Shown one piece after another: positions 23,584 through 32,023 of a DNA stretch of 40,210 nucleotides. The DNA is taken from positions 1-40,210 of the forward strand of contig CAJFUA010000003.1 in NCBI GenBank assembly GCA_904420085.1, in the 5' to 3' direction. Position 1 is the first letter of the stretch. Each line of letters opens with the position of its first letter. The translations under genes and the position numbers were made by a program. The DNA comes from an uncultured Eubacterium sp. (GTDB lineage: Bacteria; Bacillota; Clostridia; Lachnospirales; Lachnospiraceae). The notes beneath the pieces are model-generated. The model was given only the letters and a program-made list of their open reading frames with translations. It was not told the origin of the DNA and made no database searches.

Positions 23584-24327
23584 TTAAGTTCTCATGGCTC
23601 CATCCACGGAAAGAATTTCACCGGTAACGTAGCCTGCCATGTCGCTTGCAAGGAATAAAAATGCATTGGCAACATCTTCAGGCTGGCCGATTCTTCTTAA
23701 AGGAATGGCCTGTATCAGAGGTTCAATCATTTCTTTTGGGAGCGCCGCCACCATATCCGTGTTGGTAATTCCCGGAGCCACTGCATTCACACGAATATTA
23801 CTTGGACCAAGTTCTCTGGCTAAGGACCATGTGAGACCGTTCACGGCAGATTTGCTGGTAGGATATGCAACACCGCCAGGCTGTCCGCTGATACTTACCA
23901 TGGAACTGGTATTCAAAATGCATCCGCCACCCTGTTCTTTCATGATTTTTACCGTAGGCATCACGGCGTTGAAAATCGCATTGACATTTAACTGCATGAC
24001 TTTTGTAAACTGTTCACTGGTATAGTCTTCAATCTTTGTGCTGTCTGATATTCCTGCATTATTTACCAGAATGTCAATTCTTCCGTACTCGTCTTTAATT
24101 TTGTTTATTGTTTCAGCGACAGCATCGGCATCCATAAGATTTGGATAATAACCGGACACTTCCCATTGTGCATTTTCTGCTTTTAAAGATGCCAGAGCCT
24201 TATCCACAGTTTCCTTTTTTGAACCGAAAAGAGCAACCTTGGCACCATTGCTCAAAAATTTCTTTACCACAGCATAACCGATTCCCCTTGTGCCGCCGGT
24301 TACTACGGCAACTTTGTCTTTTAACAT
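23584..24327 (-). CDS. SDR-family oxidoreductase, BaiA-like
   Basis: NAD(P)-dependent short-chain dehydrogenase of 247 residues from the ATG at 24327. That start is preferred because aaaggagg is about 8 nt away, against 2 nt for the ATG at 24333. Counting from 24333: TGGTRGIG (12-19) binds the cofactor, NNAG is at 91-94, N116 lies in the LNVNAIF block, and the catalytic Ser, Tyr and Lys are S143 or S144, Y157 and K161 (YPTSK). Length, the GGTRGIG start, NTDM and the VDGAMRT end resemble BaiA hydroxysteroid dehydrogenases of bile-acid-converting clostridia, although FabG-like reductases share much of this. The residue after the second strand is Ser (FGSKKE) with Lys following, not Glu as in NAD-specific BaiA, so NADP(H) is likelier. 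It stands alone on the minus strand. Confidence 0.85.
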   Translation of the reverse strand: MLKDKVAVVTGGTRGIGYAVVKKFLSNGAKVALFGSKKETVDKALASLKAENAQWEVSGYYPNLMDADAVAETINKIKDEYGRIDILVNNAGISDSTKIEDYTSEQFTKVMQLNVNAIFNAVMPTVKIMKEQGGGCILNTSSMVSISGQPGGVAYPTSKSAVNGLTWSLARELGPSNIRVNAVAPGITNTDMVAALPKEMIEPLIQAIPLRRIGQPEDVANAFLFLASDMAGYVTGEILSVDGAMRT

Positions 24328-24350
24328 TTTCATATCCTCCTTTATATTTT

Positions 24351-24377
24351 GTCGGCATAGTACGTTTGCATGCCGAC
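24351..24377. promoter_or_regulatory. Inverted repeat in the leader of the SDR gene
   Basis: GTCGGCAT (24351-24358) and ATGCCGAC (24370-24377) are perfect inverse copies separated by 11 nt, just upstream of the SDR ribosome site. It could be an operator or an mRNA hairpin. No regulator gene lies next to it. Confidence 0.5.
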
Positions 24378-24540
24378 TACGTTAATTATTTAACAATATT
24401 ATATAACAGAAACCATAGATAATAAACAAGAATTATCTGAATATTTTGTAAAATTTTTGTGAGTTTTTACCCTTTGGAAGAAGATAAAAAAATTAGCAGA
24501 AATTGTCAGTGATTTATCTGTGAATTATAGGAACCTAGGG

Positions 24541-24570
24541 TTTACTTTTATGGGAAAACAGGTTTATAAT
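24541..24570 (+). promoter_or_regulatory. Promoter of the SH3b protein gene
   Basis: TTTACT (24541-24546) and TATAAT (24565-24570) are 18 nt apart; the ATG at 24589 follows gaggtg. Confidence 0.65.
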
Positions 24571-24588
24571 AGTTTTTGAGGTGCAAAA

Positions 24589-26025
24589 ATGAAAAAGAAG
24601 ATATTTTGTGTTACAATCTGCTTTGTTCTGACCTTTTCCACCATAACCCAAGGTGCAGGACAGGCTGTGATACCAACGGAACTGATAGAGGCGAATCTTG
24701 CAGAGGATGTTTTAAAAAGCAGTGTGTTTCCCATAGATAAAACAGCCAGGCGGAAAATCGTCAGACATCATAAAAAACATAGCAAATTAACAAAAATTGA
24801 AAAATATAAGAATAAACTTTCAAATTTAGGCGTTGTATCTTCCACGCAGGATGCAGAGTTTGTACAGATTAAGAAAGAACCTGAGAAAAAATCAAAAACA
24901 GTAGGATATGTTCCGGACGAAAAGGCAGTTACCATTATCGAACAGGTAGAGGAATGGTATAAGGTAAAGTCAGGAAAAATTACAGGCTACATAAATCAGA
25001 AGCATGTGATTGTAGATGATAAAGTAGAAGGTCTTCTGTTAAACAATCAGGGGATTGAGGTAACACTTACTAAGGAAAATGCAGCGCTAAAGAGCAGTGC
25101 AAAAGATGACGGCGGAGCCATAGGCATAGCATATAAAGATAACAGTTATCCGGTGCTCCGTTTTTCCAAAGATTACAAACAGGTCAAGATTCAGAGAACG
25201 GAGACAGTATCCGGCTGGCTGCCAGTGAAAAATGTGGATATTAAAATTCTGTCAGAAGAGGCGATGACAAAATCTGAATATGAGGAATATCTGGAAGAGC
25301 AGGAGCGCATTCGTCAGGCAGAATTACAAAAGATTTTAAATATGGGCATCAGCAAGACCGGAGACGAAGTGTTTGACACGATTACGGCGCTGATAGCGCA
25401 TAATGAATCAGGAAATTATATGGCGGCAAGAAACGGTCTTCCGCAGTTTAAAGGAGAGAAGACCATCACCATAGGTGCATGGCAGTGGTATGGAGAACGG
25501 GCTCATAACCTGTTAAGGCGCATATATAACAGTGATGTGAAAACATCGAAAAAACTATTGCGAGATGCACTTTCGGGCAGTAACAGGAAAAAGGATAAAA
25601 TTGTAGAGACACTCTGCAAAGAAATTACCGGAACATCCAGTTGGGAGAACAGAAAAAGAAGTTTCAGCAGTGATGAATTGGTGGCGATTAAGGCACTGAT
25701 AGGAAGCAAGTATGGGGTAGCGTTACAGAATCTTCAGGCAAAAGAAGATATTACTGCCAGAATTAATGTGGCAAAATCCACATATAAACTGACCAATCCA
25801 CAGTTAATTGCTTATTTCTGCGATATGTTTTGGCAGAATCCCGATAATGCAAGAGCCATAACCAAAGCGGCAATCGACCACTTTAAAAGTGCAGAAAAAT
25901 TAAACAAAGAAAAAGACGGACTGAAAGTGATGCATGAAATCGCAATGAAAAACAGCGTTTTGGGTAAATTCTCAGGAAGGCGGAATTACACATATAGCGT
26001 ATGTAAAAAGATGCGAAAGAAGTAG
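24589..26025 (+). CDS. Secreted SH3b protein with lysozyme-like C-terminal domain
   Basis: A 478-residue exported protein, probably acting on peptidoglycan. Signal peptide at residues 1-26. Residues about 83-147 are a bacterial SH3 domain (VQIKKEPEKKSKTVGYV, EEWYKVKSGKITGYI). Residues 153-225 form a second, diverged SH3-like unit ending GWLPVKNV. A charged helix (about 225-257) joins to residues 258-478, which begin ITALIAHNESGNY and continue TIGAWQWYGERAHNLL. This is the layout of goose-type or phage-type muramidases, with E273 as the candidate catalytic residue. Downstream helices include QLIAYFCDMFWQNPDNARAI. I could not match the domain to a named family. Gaggtg precedes the ATG. Confidence 0.7.
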   Translation: MKKKIFCVTICFVLTFSTITQGAGQAVIPTELIEANLAEDVLKSSVFPIDKTARRKIVRHHKKHSKLTKIEKYKNKLSNLGVVSSTQDAEFVQIKKEPEKKSKTVGYVPDEKAVTIIEQVEEWYKVKSGKITGYINQKHVIVDDKVEGLLLNNQGIEVTLTKENAALKSSAKDDGGAIGIAYKDNSYPVLRFSKDYKQVKIQRTETVSGWLPVKNVDIKILSEEAMTKSEYEEYLEEQERIRQAELQKILNMGISKTGDEVFDTITALIAHNESGNYMAARNGLPQFKGEKTITIGAWQWYGERAHNLLRRIYNSDVKTSKKLLRDALSGSNRKKDKIVETLCKEITGTSSWENRKRSFSSDELVAIKALIGSKYGVALQNLQAKEDITARINVAKSTYKLTNPQLIAYFCDMFWQNPDNARAITKAAIDHFKSAEKLNKEKDGLKVMHEIAMKNSVLGKFSGRRNYTYSVCKKMRKK

Positions 26026-26086
26026 TCAGATAGAAATAGAAGAAGAAAGCGGGATATGAAGACTGGTATATAAAGATTAAAATAAT

Positions 26087-26128
26087 GCCAGCCGATAGAA
26101 ACAATATGTTTTTATCGGCTGGCGTTGT
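26087..26128. terminator. Bidirectional terminator between convergent genes
   Basis: GCCAGCCGATA (26087-26097) pairs perfectly with TATCGGCTGGC (26113-26123), with an inner AAAC/GTTT extension. The T-rich side is better for the minus-strand ACT gene, but the hairpin can serve both directions. Confidence 0.75.
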
Positions 26129-26151
26129 TTGTCGTATAAGACGTTCCCTTT

Positions 26152-26583
26152 TTATAATTTTATCAGGTCTTCCTGAGACACCAGTGTGATGTTGTTCTTT
26201 TTGAGTACTGCGGCAACCTGGTCGTTGTCCTGAACCCTGAAAATCATAATGGCATCTTCGCTTCCACCTGCCAGAGATGTATACACATAGTCAATGCTGA
26301 TATCGGCAGCCGCCAGAATGTCCATAACCTTTGCCATAGAGCCGGGACGGTCAGGAAGCTTTACACCGATAACCTGTGTCAGTGTACAGATCCAGTCGTT
26401 GTCTTTTAGCAAAGTTAAGGTATCTAAAGGTTTATCTACGATAATTCGGATAATGCCGAAGTCGCTGGTGTCCGCAATTTCAAAAGCTCTCATGTTAATC
26501 TGATTTTCAGCAATAAAGTTTGTGAAATTTGCAAGATTCCCCGGTTTGTTTTCTATAAAAACAGAAATCTGATGAATATACAT
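26152..26583 (-). CDS. Tandem ACT-domain protein
   Basis: A 143-residue protein made of two ACT domains (about 1-70 and 72-143), small ligand-binding folds that usually sense amino acids. Hallmarks are ISVFIENKPGNLANF and KLPDRPGSMAKVMDIL, each with the N/D-x-P-G turn. Gggaggt lies about 6 nt before the ATG at 26583; a longer frame up to 26625 would overlap the ligase gene. It follows the phenylacetate-CoA ligase by 16 nt on the same strand. This pair is common in anaerobes, where the ACT protein may sense an aromatic amino acid or its breakdown product and adjust the ligase. That function is inferred from pairing. Confidence 0.88.
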   Translation of the reverse strand: MYIHQISVFIENKPGNLANFTNFIAENQINMRAFEIADTSDFGIIRIIVDKPLDTLTLLKDNDWICTLTQVIGVKLPDRPGSMAKVMDILAAADISIDYVYTSLAGGSEDAIMIFRVQDNDQVAAVLKKNNITLVSQEDLIKL

Positions 26584-26599
26584 ATTACTACCTCCCATA

Positions 26600-27898
26600 T
26601 TAAATTTTACGTTTGTCAATGACACGTACTGCCTTTCCCTCGGAGCGGGTAATGGATTTCGGTTCCACCAGTTTTACCTTGGCATAGATGCCGAGCATGC
26701 TCTTAAGGGCACTTACAATATCTTTTTCTTTCTTCTCAATGGCGCTTACCTTGTCAGAGAACATTTCCGGCGTCATCTCCACCAGAACTTCCATGGTGTC
26801 GCTGTTGTTTACACGATCCACAATCAACTGATAGTTGGCAGGCATACCCTGCTTAATCAAAACCTCTTCCACCTGGGAAGGATAAACGTTCACACCTTTG
26901 ATAATCAGCATATCATCAGAACGTCCCATCAGTCGGTGAATACGCGCATGGGTACGGCCGCACTTACATTTTTCTCTTGTTATGTAAGTGATATCTTTTG
27001 TACGGTAACGAATCAGAGGAAACGCTTCCTTGGCAAAACTTGTAAATACCAGTTCGCCAATCTGTCCGTCAGGGACAGGCTCCAAAGTTTCCGGGTCAAC
27101 AATTTCCGGAATGAAATAATCTTCGCAGATGTGCATTCCATCCTGCTCCTGACACTCGAAAGAAACACCCGGACCTTCAATTTCCGTAAGACCGTAAATA
27201 TCATATGCCTTAATTCCCAGTTTTTCCTCTATATCATGTCTCATTTCCTCGGACCATGCCTCAGCGCCGAAAATACCGGCCTTTAATTTAATCTGATCCT
27301 GAAGACCGCGCTCGTGAATAGATTCCGCCAGATAGGAGGCATAACTTGGTGTACAGCAAAGAATGGTAGAACCCATATCTACCATAAACTGTAACTGTCT
27401 GTCCGTGTTTCCGGAAGACATTGGCAATGTAAGACAGCCTACCTTGTGTGAACCGTCGTTCAGTCCCGGGCCTCCTGTAAACAGACCGTAGCCGTAACAG
27501 ACATGGCAGACGTCGTCTTCTGTACCGCCGGCAGCCACAATGGCACGGGCACACCCGTTGGCCCATTTGTCAATGTCGGCATGGGTATAGAAATCTACCA
27601 CACGCTTACCGGTTGTTCCTGATGTGGACTGAATACGGACACAGTCTTTCAGTGGAATCGCCAATAAACCGTATGGATAGGCATCTCTTAAATCATCCTT
27701 TGTCAAAAATGGAAGTTTCGGCAAGTCGGCAGTTGATTTGATGTCATCAGGAGTAACACCCGCTTCCTCCATTTTCTTTCTGTAGAACGGTACGTTCTCG
27801 TACACTCTCTTTACAACGTCCAACAGACCGTCATTCTGCCATTGCTCGATGGTTTCACGAGAGGCAGTTTCAATTTCTTCTTGAAAATACTTTCCCAT
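26600..27898 (-). CDS. paaK: Phenylacetate-CoA ligase (PaaK-like)
   Basis: AMP-forming ligase of 432 residues that makes phenylacetyl-CoA, or a related aryl-acetyl-CoA, from the acid, ATP and CoA. Motifs: TSGTTGK (92-98) for ATP, YDIYGLTE (232-239), and YRTKDIT near 300, where the adenylate is held. Cys residues in FECQ, HICE and EKCKCGRTH (about 248-317) form the zinc-like site typical of PaaK. Length and the early VPFYRKKM pattern fit the family. The ATG at 27898 has aaagga 9 nt upstream. In gut anaerobes this enzyme often acts in oxidative breakdown of aromatic amino acids via arylpyruvates. No ferredoxin oxidoreductase partner is next to it in this window. Confidence 0.9.
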   Translation of the reverse strand: MGKYFQEEIETASRETIEQWQNDGLLDVVKRVYENVPFYRKKMEEAGVTPDDIKSTADLPKLPFLTKDDLRDAYPYGLLAIPLKDCVRIQSTSGTTGKRVVDFYTHADIDKWANGCARAIVAAGGTEDDVCHVCYGYGLFTGGPGLNDGSHKVGCLTLPMSSGNTDRQLQFMVDMGSTILCCTPSYASYLAESIHERGLQDQIKLKAGIFGAEAWSEEMRHDIEEKLGIKAYDIYGLTEIEGPGVSFECQEQDGMHICEDYFIPEIVDPETLEPVPDGQIGELVFTSFAKEAFPLIRYRTKDITYITREKCKCGRTHARIHRLMGRSDDMLIIKGVNVYPSQVEEVLIKQGMPANYQLIVDRVNNSDTMEVLVEMTPEMFSDKVSAIEKKEKDIVSALKSMLGIYAKVKLVEPKSITRSEGKAVRVIDKRKI

Positions 27899-28278
27899 TG
27901 TTTCAATTCCTTTCTTCTATAATGTTACTATAATTTTACAATAGTCAGCGCTTTAAAGCAATAAAGAAAACAGAGTGTGAAGCAAAAGAATGGGTAGAAC
28001 GCCGGAAAATATTTTAAAATTAATAATAAAAATAAATAAAAAACAATAAATAAAAACGTTACAATTCTAAAAATAAATACAGGCACAGGCTTTTCTTAAA
28101 AGAAAAATCTTTATAAAAAACATTATTTTTCTGCCGAAAATATAGGACAAATAAAAACATTTTTCTGCCGATAAAATCTAGTATTTACAAAAAGCATATG
28201 ATATAGTGTGATTAAGTTAAAGGAGCGATTTACCTTTATTGATATGAAACAAATGAGACATTTTGGAGGATATTCATA
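27899..28278. other. Divergent intergenic region between paaK and the GH3 gene
   Basis: 380 bp, very AT-rich, no gene seen. It holds a 10-bp palindrome (GCTTTAAAGC, 27950-27959) near the paaK side. On the GH3 side are two direct copies of TTTTTCTGCCGA, at 28126-28137 and 28160-28171, 34 bp apart (about three helical turns). An extended -10 (TGaTATAGT, 28199-28207) follows. The copies are set where an activator or repressor of the glycosidase gene would bind. Confidence 0.55.
28199..28207 (+). promoter_or_regulatory. Extended -10 promoter of the GH3 gene
   Basis: TGaTATAGT lies about 72 nt before the ATG. The TTTACA at 28184-28189 is too close to act as its -35. Two repeat boxes lie 28-76 nt upstream of the -10. 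Confidence 0.5.
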
Positions 28279-31044
28279 ATGAGCAGGAATTTAAAAGGTG
28301 TCCCGGTAGAGGGATTTGCAGAAAAAAGCCGTCAGGCGGCAGTGGAAGGAATTGTATTATTAAAAAATGAGAACAATGTTCTTCCATTTACAAAAGAGGA
28401 TAAAATTTCCGTATTTGGAAGACCACAGCTTGAATATTATCGGAGTGGTACCGGTTCAGGTGGTGCAGTGCAGGTAGAGTATGCGACAAATATTATTGAC
28501 GGTTTTCGAAAGAGCGGGCTACAGTTAAATGAAACGCTGGCAGAAGACTATGTGGAATGGCTGAAAGATCACCCCTTTGATAATGGAGGCGGCGGTTGGG
28601 CTGCGGAGCCATGGTTCCAGAAAGATATGGACATTACTGCAGAGTATGCGAAAAAACAGGCGGAAGTTTCCAATAAGGCTGTCTATATTGTAGGGCGTAC
28701 CGCAGGAGAAGATAAGGATAACTACAATGGTGCGGGAAGTTATCTTCTGACGGAGGAAGAAATTGCAAATATTAAGAATATTACGGAAGCATTTGAAGAT
28801 GTTGTGGTTGTTCTGAATGTGTCGAATATTATTGATATGAAATGGATGAACAACCCTCAGTTCAACGGAAAGATAAAGGCGGTTGTGTATGTATGGTCCG
28901 GCGGAATGGAAGGTGGAAACGCCGTGGCGGATGTTTTGTCGGGAAAAGAAACGCCAAGTGGAAAACTTCCGGATACCATTGCAGAAAATCTGGAAGATTA
29001 TCCTTCCGCAGATAATTTTGGGAATCCACTGACCAATTTGTATCAGGAAGACATTTATGTGGGGTACAGATATTTTGAAACCTTTGCGCCTGAGAAAGTC
29101 ATGTTTGAGTTCGGATATGGTATTTCCTATACCACATTTGACATGGAAACAGTCTCAGCAAAAGAGACCGGCGGAGAAATTCAGCTTCAGGTCAAGGTAA
29201 CAAATACAGGAGACCGGTATTCCGGCAAGGAAGTGGTTCAGGTTTACTACAGCGCACCACAGGGCAAACTTGGAAAACCGGTCAAGGAACTTTGTGCGTA
29301 TGCCAAGACGGAAAAACTGGCGCCAAAGGAAAGCCAGACGGTGGAACTGAGTTTTGCAGTGAAAGACATGGCATCCTATGATGACAGCAATGCCACAGGA
29401 CATAAATCCTGTTATGTATTGGAAGCCGGTGACTATGTTATTTATGTGGGAAACAGCGTAAGAAACGTAAAAGAAGTATATACATACAGTTTAGAAGATT
29501 TAAAAGTGACAGAGCAGTTATCGGAAATCTGCTGTCCGGATGACGAGAACCTTACCATTTTAAGACCGGGAATGAAAAATGCAGACGGTACATTTGAAAA
29601 GATTTACGTTCCGTCCCAAAAACCTACAGTGAATCTGGCAGAGAGAATCGAGGAAAATCTGCCGGAGTCCATGGAAATTACCGGAGACAGAGGAATTACC
29701 CTTCAGGATGTTCATGCAGGAAAGAACAGTATGGAAGAATTTGTGGCACAGCTTTCCGTGGAAGAGATGGCGCAGATTGTCCGAGGGGAAGGTATGAGCA
29801 ATCCTCGTGTAACGCAGGGTACGGCTTCCGCTTTTGGAGGAATTTCTGATGCATTATTTAATTATGGAATTCCGGCGGCATGCTGTGCGGACGGTCCCAG
29901 CGGGCTCCGCTATGACGGCAAGGCAGTGCAGCTTCCTATCGGTACGGCCCTTTCCTCTTCATGGAATGACAAATTAGTGAGAGAACTTTATACCATGGAA
30001 GGCGAGGAATTAAGAAGAAATGAAGTAGACACATTGTTGGGACCGGGCGTCAATATTCACAGACATCCGCTGAACGGCCGTAACTTTGAGTATTATTCAG
30101 AAGACCCTTATCTGTCCGGCACCATGGCAGTGGCATCCACCGGAGGTATCAAAGACGGAGGCGCATGGGGAACCATTAAACATTTTGCGTTAAACGGACA
30201 GGAGTCTCACAGATTTAAGATTGACGCCGTATGTTCGGAACGTGCCATCAGAGAGATTTATTTGAAATCTTTTGAGATGCCGGTCAAAGAAAAGACCGTT
30301 ATGGCACTGATGACCAGTTACAATCCGATTAACGGACATTGGGCGGCATCCAATTATGATCTCTGTACCACCGTACTTCGTGGTGAATGGGGATATGAAG
30401 GTATCGTAATGACCGACTGGTGGGCGAAAATGAATGACGTGGCAGAAGGCGGAGAAGAATCCAATCAGAAAACCCGTGATATGGTTCGCTCTCAGAATGA
30501 TGTATATATGGTGGTCAATAACAATGGCGCCGAAGTAAATTCAAATAATGACGATACGGAACGTTCTGTAGAAGAAGGCAGGCTGACCGTTGGGGAACTT
30601 CAGAGAGCAGCAATCAATATCTGTACTTTTATTCTGAATGCACCGGTCATTGAGAGAGAGCTGGTTGACACGGATGTGGCGAAATATTATCCGGCCGTTT
30701 CCGTAGAGGAGGCAAAATATCAGCAGTTTGATTTGGCAAAAGATAACAAGGTAATGTTCAATGGCGGGAAGGAAGCGACGATGCTCGTGGAAGAAGATGC
30801 CGAGTATACCATTATTGTAAATATTTCCTTTGCAAAATCCAATCTGGCACAGTCCACGGTAAATGTAAATTCCAATGGGGAGACTATGGTGGTGATTCAG
30901 ACAAATGGAACTGACGGAAACTGGATTACACAGAAACTCTGCAAAGTAAAATTGGAAAAAGGTGTTTACAACCTGAAACTGGAAGATGTTCTTGCAGGAA
31001 TTGAAGTGAAGTACATACAGTTTAAGAAATTAAAGAAAAAATAA
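28279..31044 (+). CDS. GH3 beta-glucosidase-type enzyme with reversed domain order
   Basis: A 921-residue glycoside hydrolase without a signal peptide, so likely cytosolic, acting on imported oligosaccharides. Order: GH3 C-terminal-type domain (about 15-265), FN3-like domain (about 290-400), GH3 N-terminal barrel (about 485-770), then a beta-rich tail (about 820-921). This is the reverse of most GH3 enzymes and is known from some rumen and gut Firmicutes. The nucleophile is D713 in VMTDWW, and E144 in GRTAGEDKDN is the likely acid/base. ADGPSGLRYDG, GPGVNIHRHPLNGRNFEYYSEDP and GTIKHFALNGQE support the barrel. Tggagga lies 8 nt before the ATG. The sugar specificity is unknown. Confidence 0.88.
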   Translation: MSRNLKGVPVEGFAEKSRQAAVEGIVLLKNENNVLPFTKEDKISVFGRPQLEYYRSGTGSGGAVQVEYATNIIDGFRKSGLQLNETLAEDYVEWLKDHPFDNGGGGWAAEPWFQKDMDITAEYAKKQAEVSNKAVYIVGRTAGEDKDNYNGAGSYLLTEEEIANIKNITEAFEDVVVVLNVSNIIDMKWMNNPQFNGKIKAVVYVWSGGMEGGNAVADVLSGKETPSGKLPDTIAENLEDYPSADNFGNPLTNLYQEDIYVGYRYFETFAPEKVMFEFGYGISYTTFDMETVSAKETGGEIQLQVKVTNTGDRYSGKEVVQVYYSAPQGKLGKPVKELCAYAKTEKLAPKESQTVELSFAVKDMASYDDSNATGHKSCYVLEAGDYVIYVGNSVRNVKEVYTYSLEDLKVTEQLSEICCPDDENLTILRPGMKNADGTFEKIYVPSQKPTVNLAERIEENLPESMEITGDRGITLQDVHAGKNSMEEFVAQLSVEEMAQIVRGEGMSNPRVTQGTASAFGGISDALFNYGIPAACCADGPSGLRYDGKAVQLPIGTALSSSWNDKLVRELYTMEGEELRRNEVDTLLGPGVNIHRHPLNGRNFEYYSEDPYLSGTMAVASTGGIKDGGAWGTIKHFALNGQESHRFKIDAVCSERAIREIYLKSFEMPVKEKTVMALMTSYNPINGHWAASNYDLCTTVLRGEWGYEGIVMTDWWAKMNDVAEGGEESNQKTRDMVRSQNDVYMVVNNNGAEVNSNNDDTERSVEEGRLTVGELQRAAINICTFILNAPVIERELVDTDVAKYYPAVSVEEAKYQQFDLAKDNKVMFNGGKEATMLVEEDAEYTIIVNISFAKSNLAQSTVNVNSNGETMVVIQTNGTDGNWITQKLCKVKLEKGVYNLKLEDVLAGIEVKYIQFKKLKKK

Positions 31045-31080
31045 ATATAGTTAGGATTGTTAAAGATTTCCAATAAGCAG

Positions 31081-31116
31081 AATCTGCGCCAGCACCGGCT
31101 GACGCAGATTTTGATT
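31081..31116. terminator. Terminator between the convergent GH3 and acyltransferase genes
   Basis: AATCTGCG (31081-31088) pairs with CGCAGATT (31103-31110), with inner CAGC/GCTG pairing, followed by TTTGATTT on the + strand. Confidence 0.75.
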
Positions 31117-31146
31117 TATCAAAGATTATCTTATAAGCGATTTGCA

Positions 31147-31926
31147 CTATTTTTTCTCATATCGCCAAAATTCATATGTGCTGTATTTTTCGGCAGTTTC
31201 CTTCATCCATTCATAAACCCGGTTTCGAAGATCCTCTTTTGCAGCCTTTTTACTCAGGGAAGGATTGGCATACATAGGGTCGCTGCAATAGACGGTAATG
31301 GCGGGATATCTGAAAAAACAGCGAAATGGCCAGCGGCGTTTCCGGTAGGTAACCACAGAGGCGACGACCGGTGCGTTTAATGCTACCGGATAGGCAAAAC
31401 TGACGCTGGTAAAAGGGCGTATTCCCACATAGTAGGGCCAGATATGGGCTTCCGGATAAATGGTAATGCAGGATTTTTCCTGAATCCTTTTGGTTACCGT
31501 GCGTAGCATTTCTTTCATACTGTCAATGTTGTAGCCGATAGGCATGGCACCCAGCATAGCCACCAGATGCTTGAGTCCGGTAATGGAAAAGGCATCGTTT
31601 CCGGCAACAAAATAAGTGCGGTGTCCCCAGCCCGACACGGTGGCGGAAATTAACGGGTCAATGTGCTGCGTATGATTGCTGTATAAAAAACATCCGGTTT
31701 TCAGTTTCTTAATGACTCGCGGATTTTTAATGCGCAATCCTATGATAAAGGTATTAAAAATTTTTACCAGCGGATATACAATCAGGTAATATAAAATATC
31801 AGCAAAAAAATTCCACAGTCTGCCGGTATGAATCCATTGATAGTCTTTGGGCAGGGGCTTTGTTTGAATTCCCTGCGTGGCTGCAAAGTCATCGTTTAAT
31901 TCATCTTTATAATAAATTGTTTTCAT
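31147..31926 (-). CDS. PlsC-like acyltransferase
   Basis: A 259-residue enzyme from the ATG at 31926; a GTG at 31965 is in frame but has no ribosome site. It probably adds an acyl chain to lysophosphatidate or a related lipid. N84-H85-TQHI-D90 is the HX4D catalytic motif. Block III, usually FPEGTRS, reads YPEAHIWP (157-164), and APVVASV (185-191) matches block IV. The N-terminal region (about 40-62) is hydrophobic and fits membrane contact. The changed block III suggests a substrate other than the standard one. It follows the GT4 gene by 97 nt on the same strand, hinting at a shared glycolipid pathway. Confidence 0.78.
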   Translation of the reverse strand: MKTIYYKDELNDDFAATQGIQTKPLPKDYQWIHTGRLWNFFADILYYLIVYPLVKIFNTFIIGLRIKNPRVIKKLKTGCFLYSNHTQHIDPLISATVSGWGHRTYFVAGNDAFSITGLKHLVAMLGAMPIGYNIDSMKEMLRTVTKRIQEKSCITIYPEAHIWPYYVGIRPFTSVSFAYPVALNAPVVASVVTYRKRRWPFRCFFRYPAITVYCSDPMYANPSLSKKAAKEDLRNRVYEWMKETAEKYSTYEFWRYEKK

Positions 31927-32023
31927 ATCTATTGTTACCTCTGTCTGTTTTTTCGTCTGTTTCACTGTTATATAGAAAATTTCCGTAAGCCTTGCGAGAA
32001 AGTTCCGCAGGAAATACCAATTC

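Noticed and set aside
31057-31380. Plus-strand frame of 107 codons after the GH3 gene
   Set aside because: It runs through the terminator hairpin and then opposite the acyltransferase gene, with no ribosome site or family pattern.
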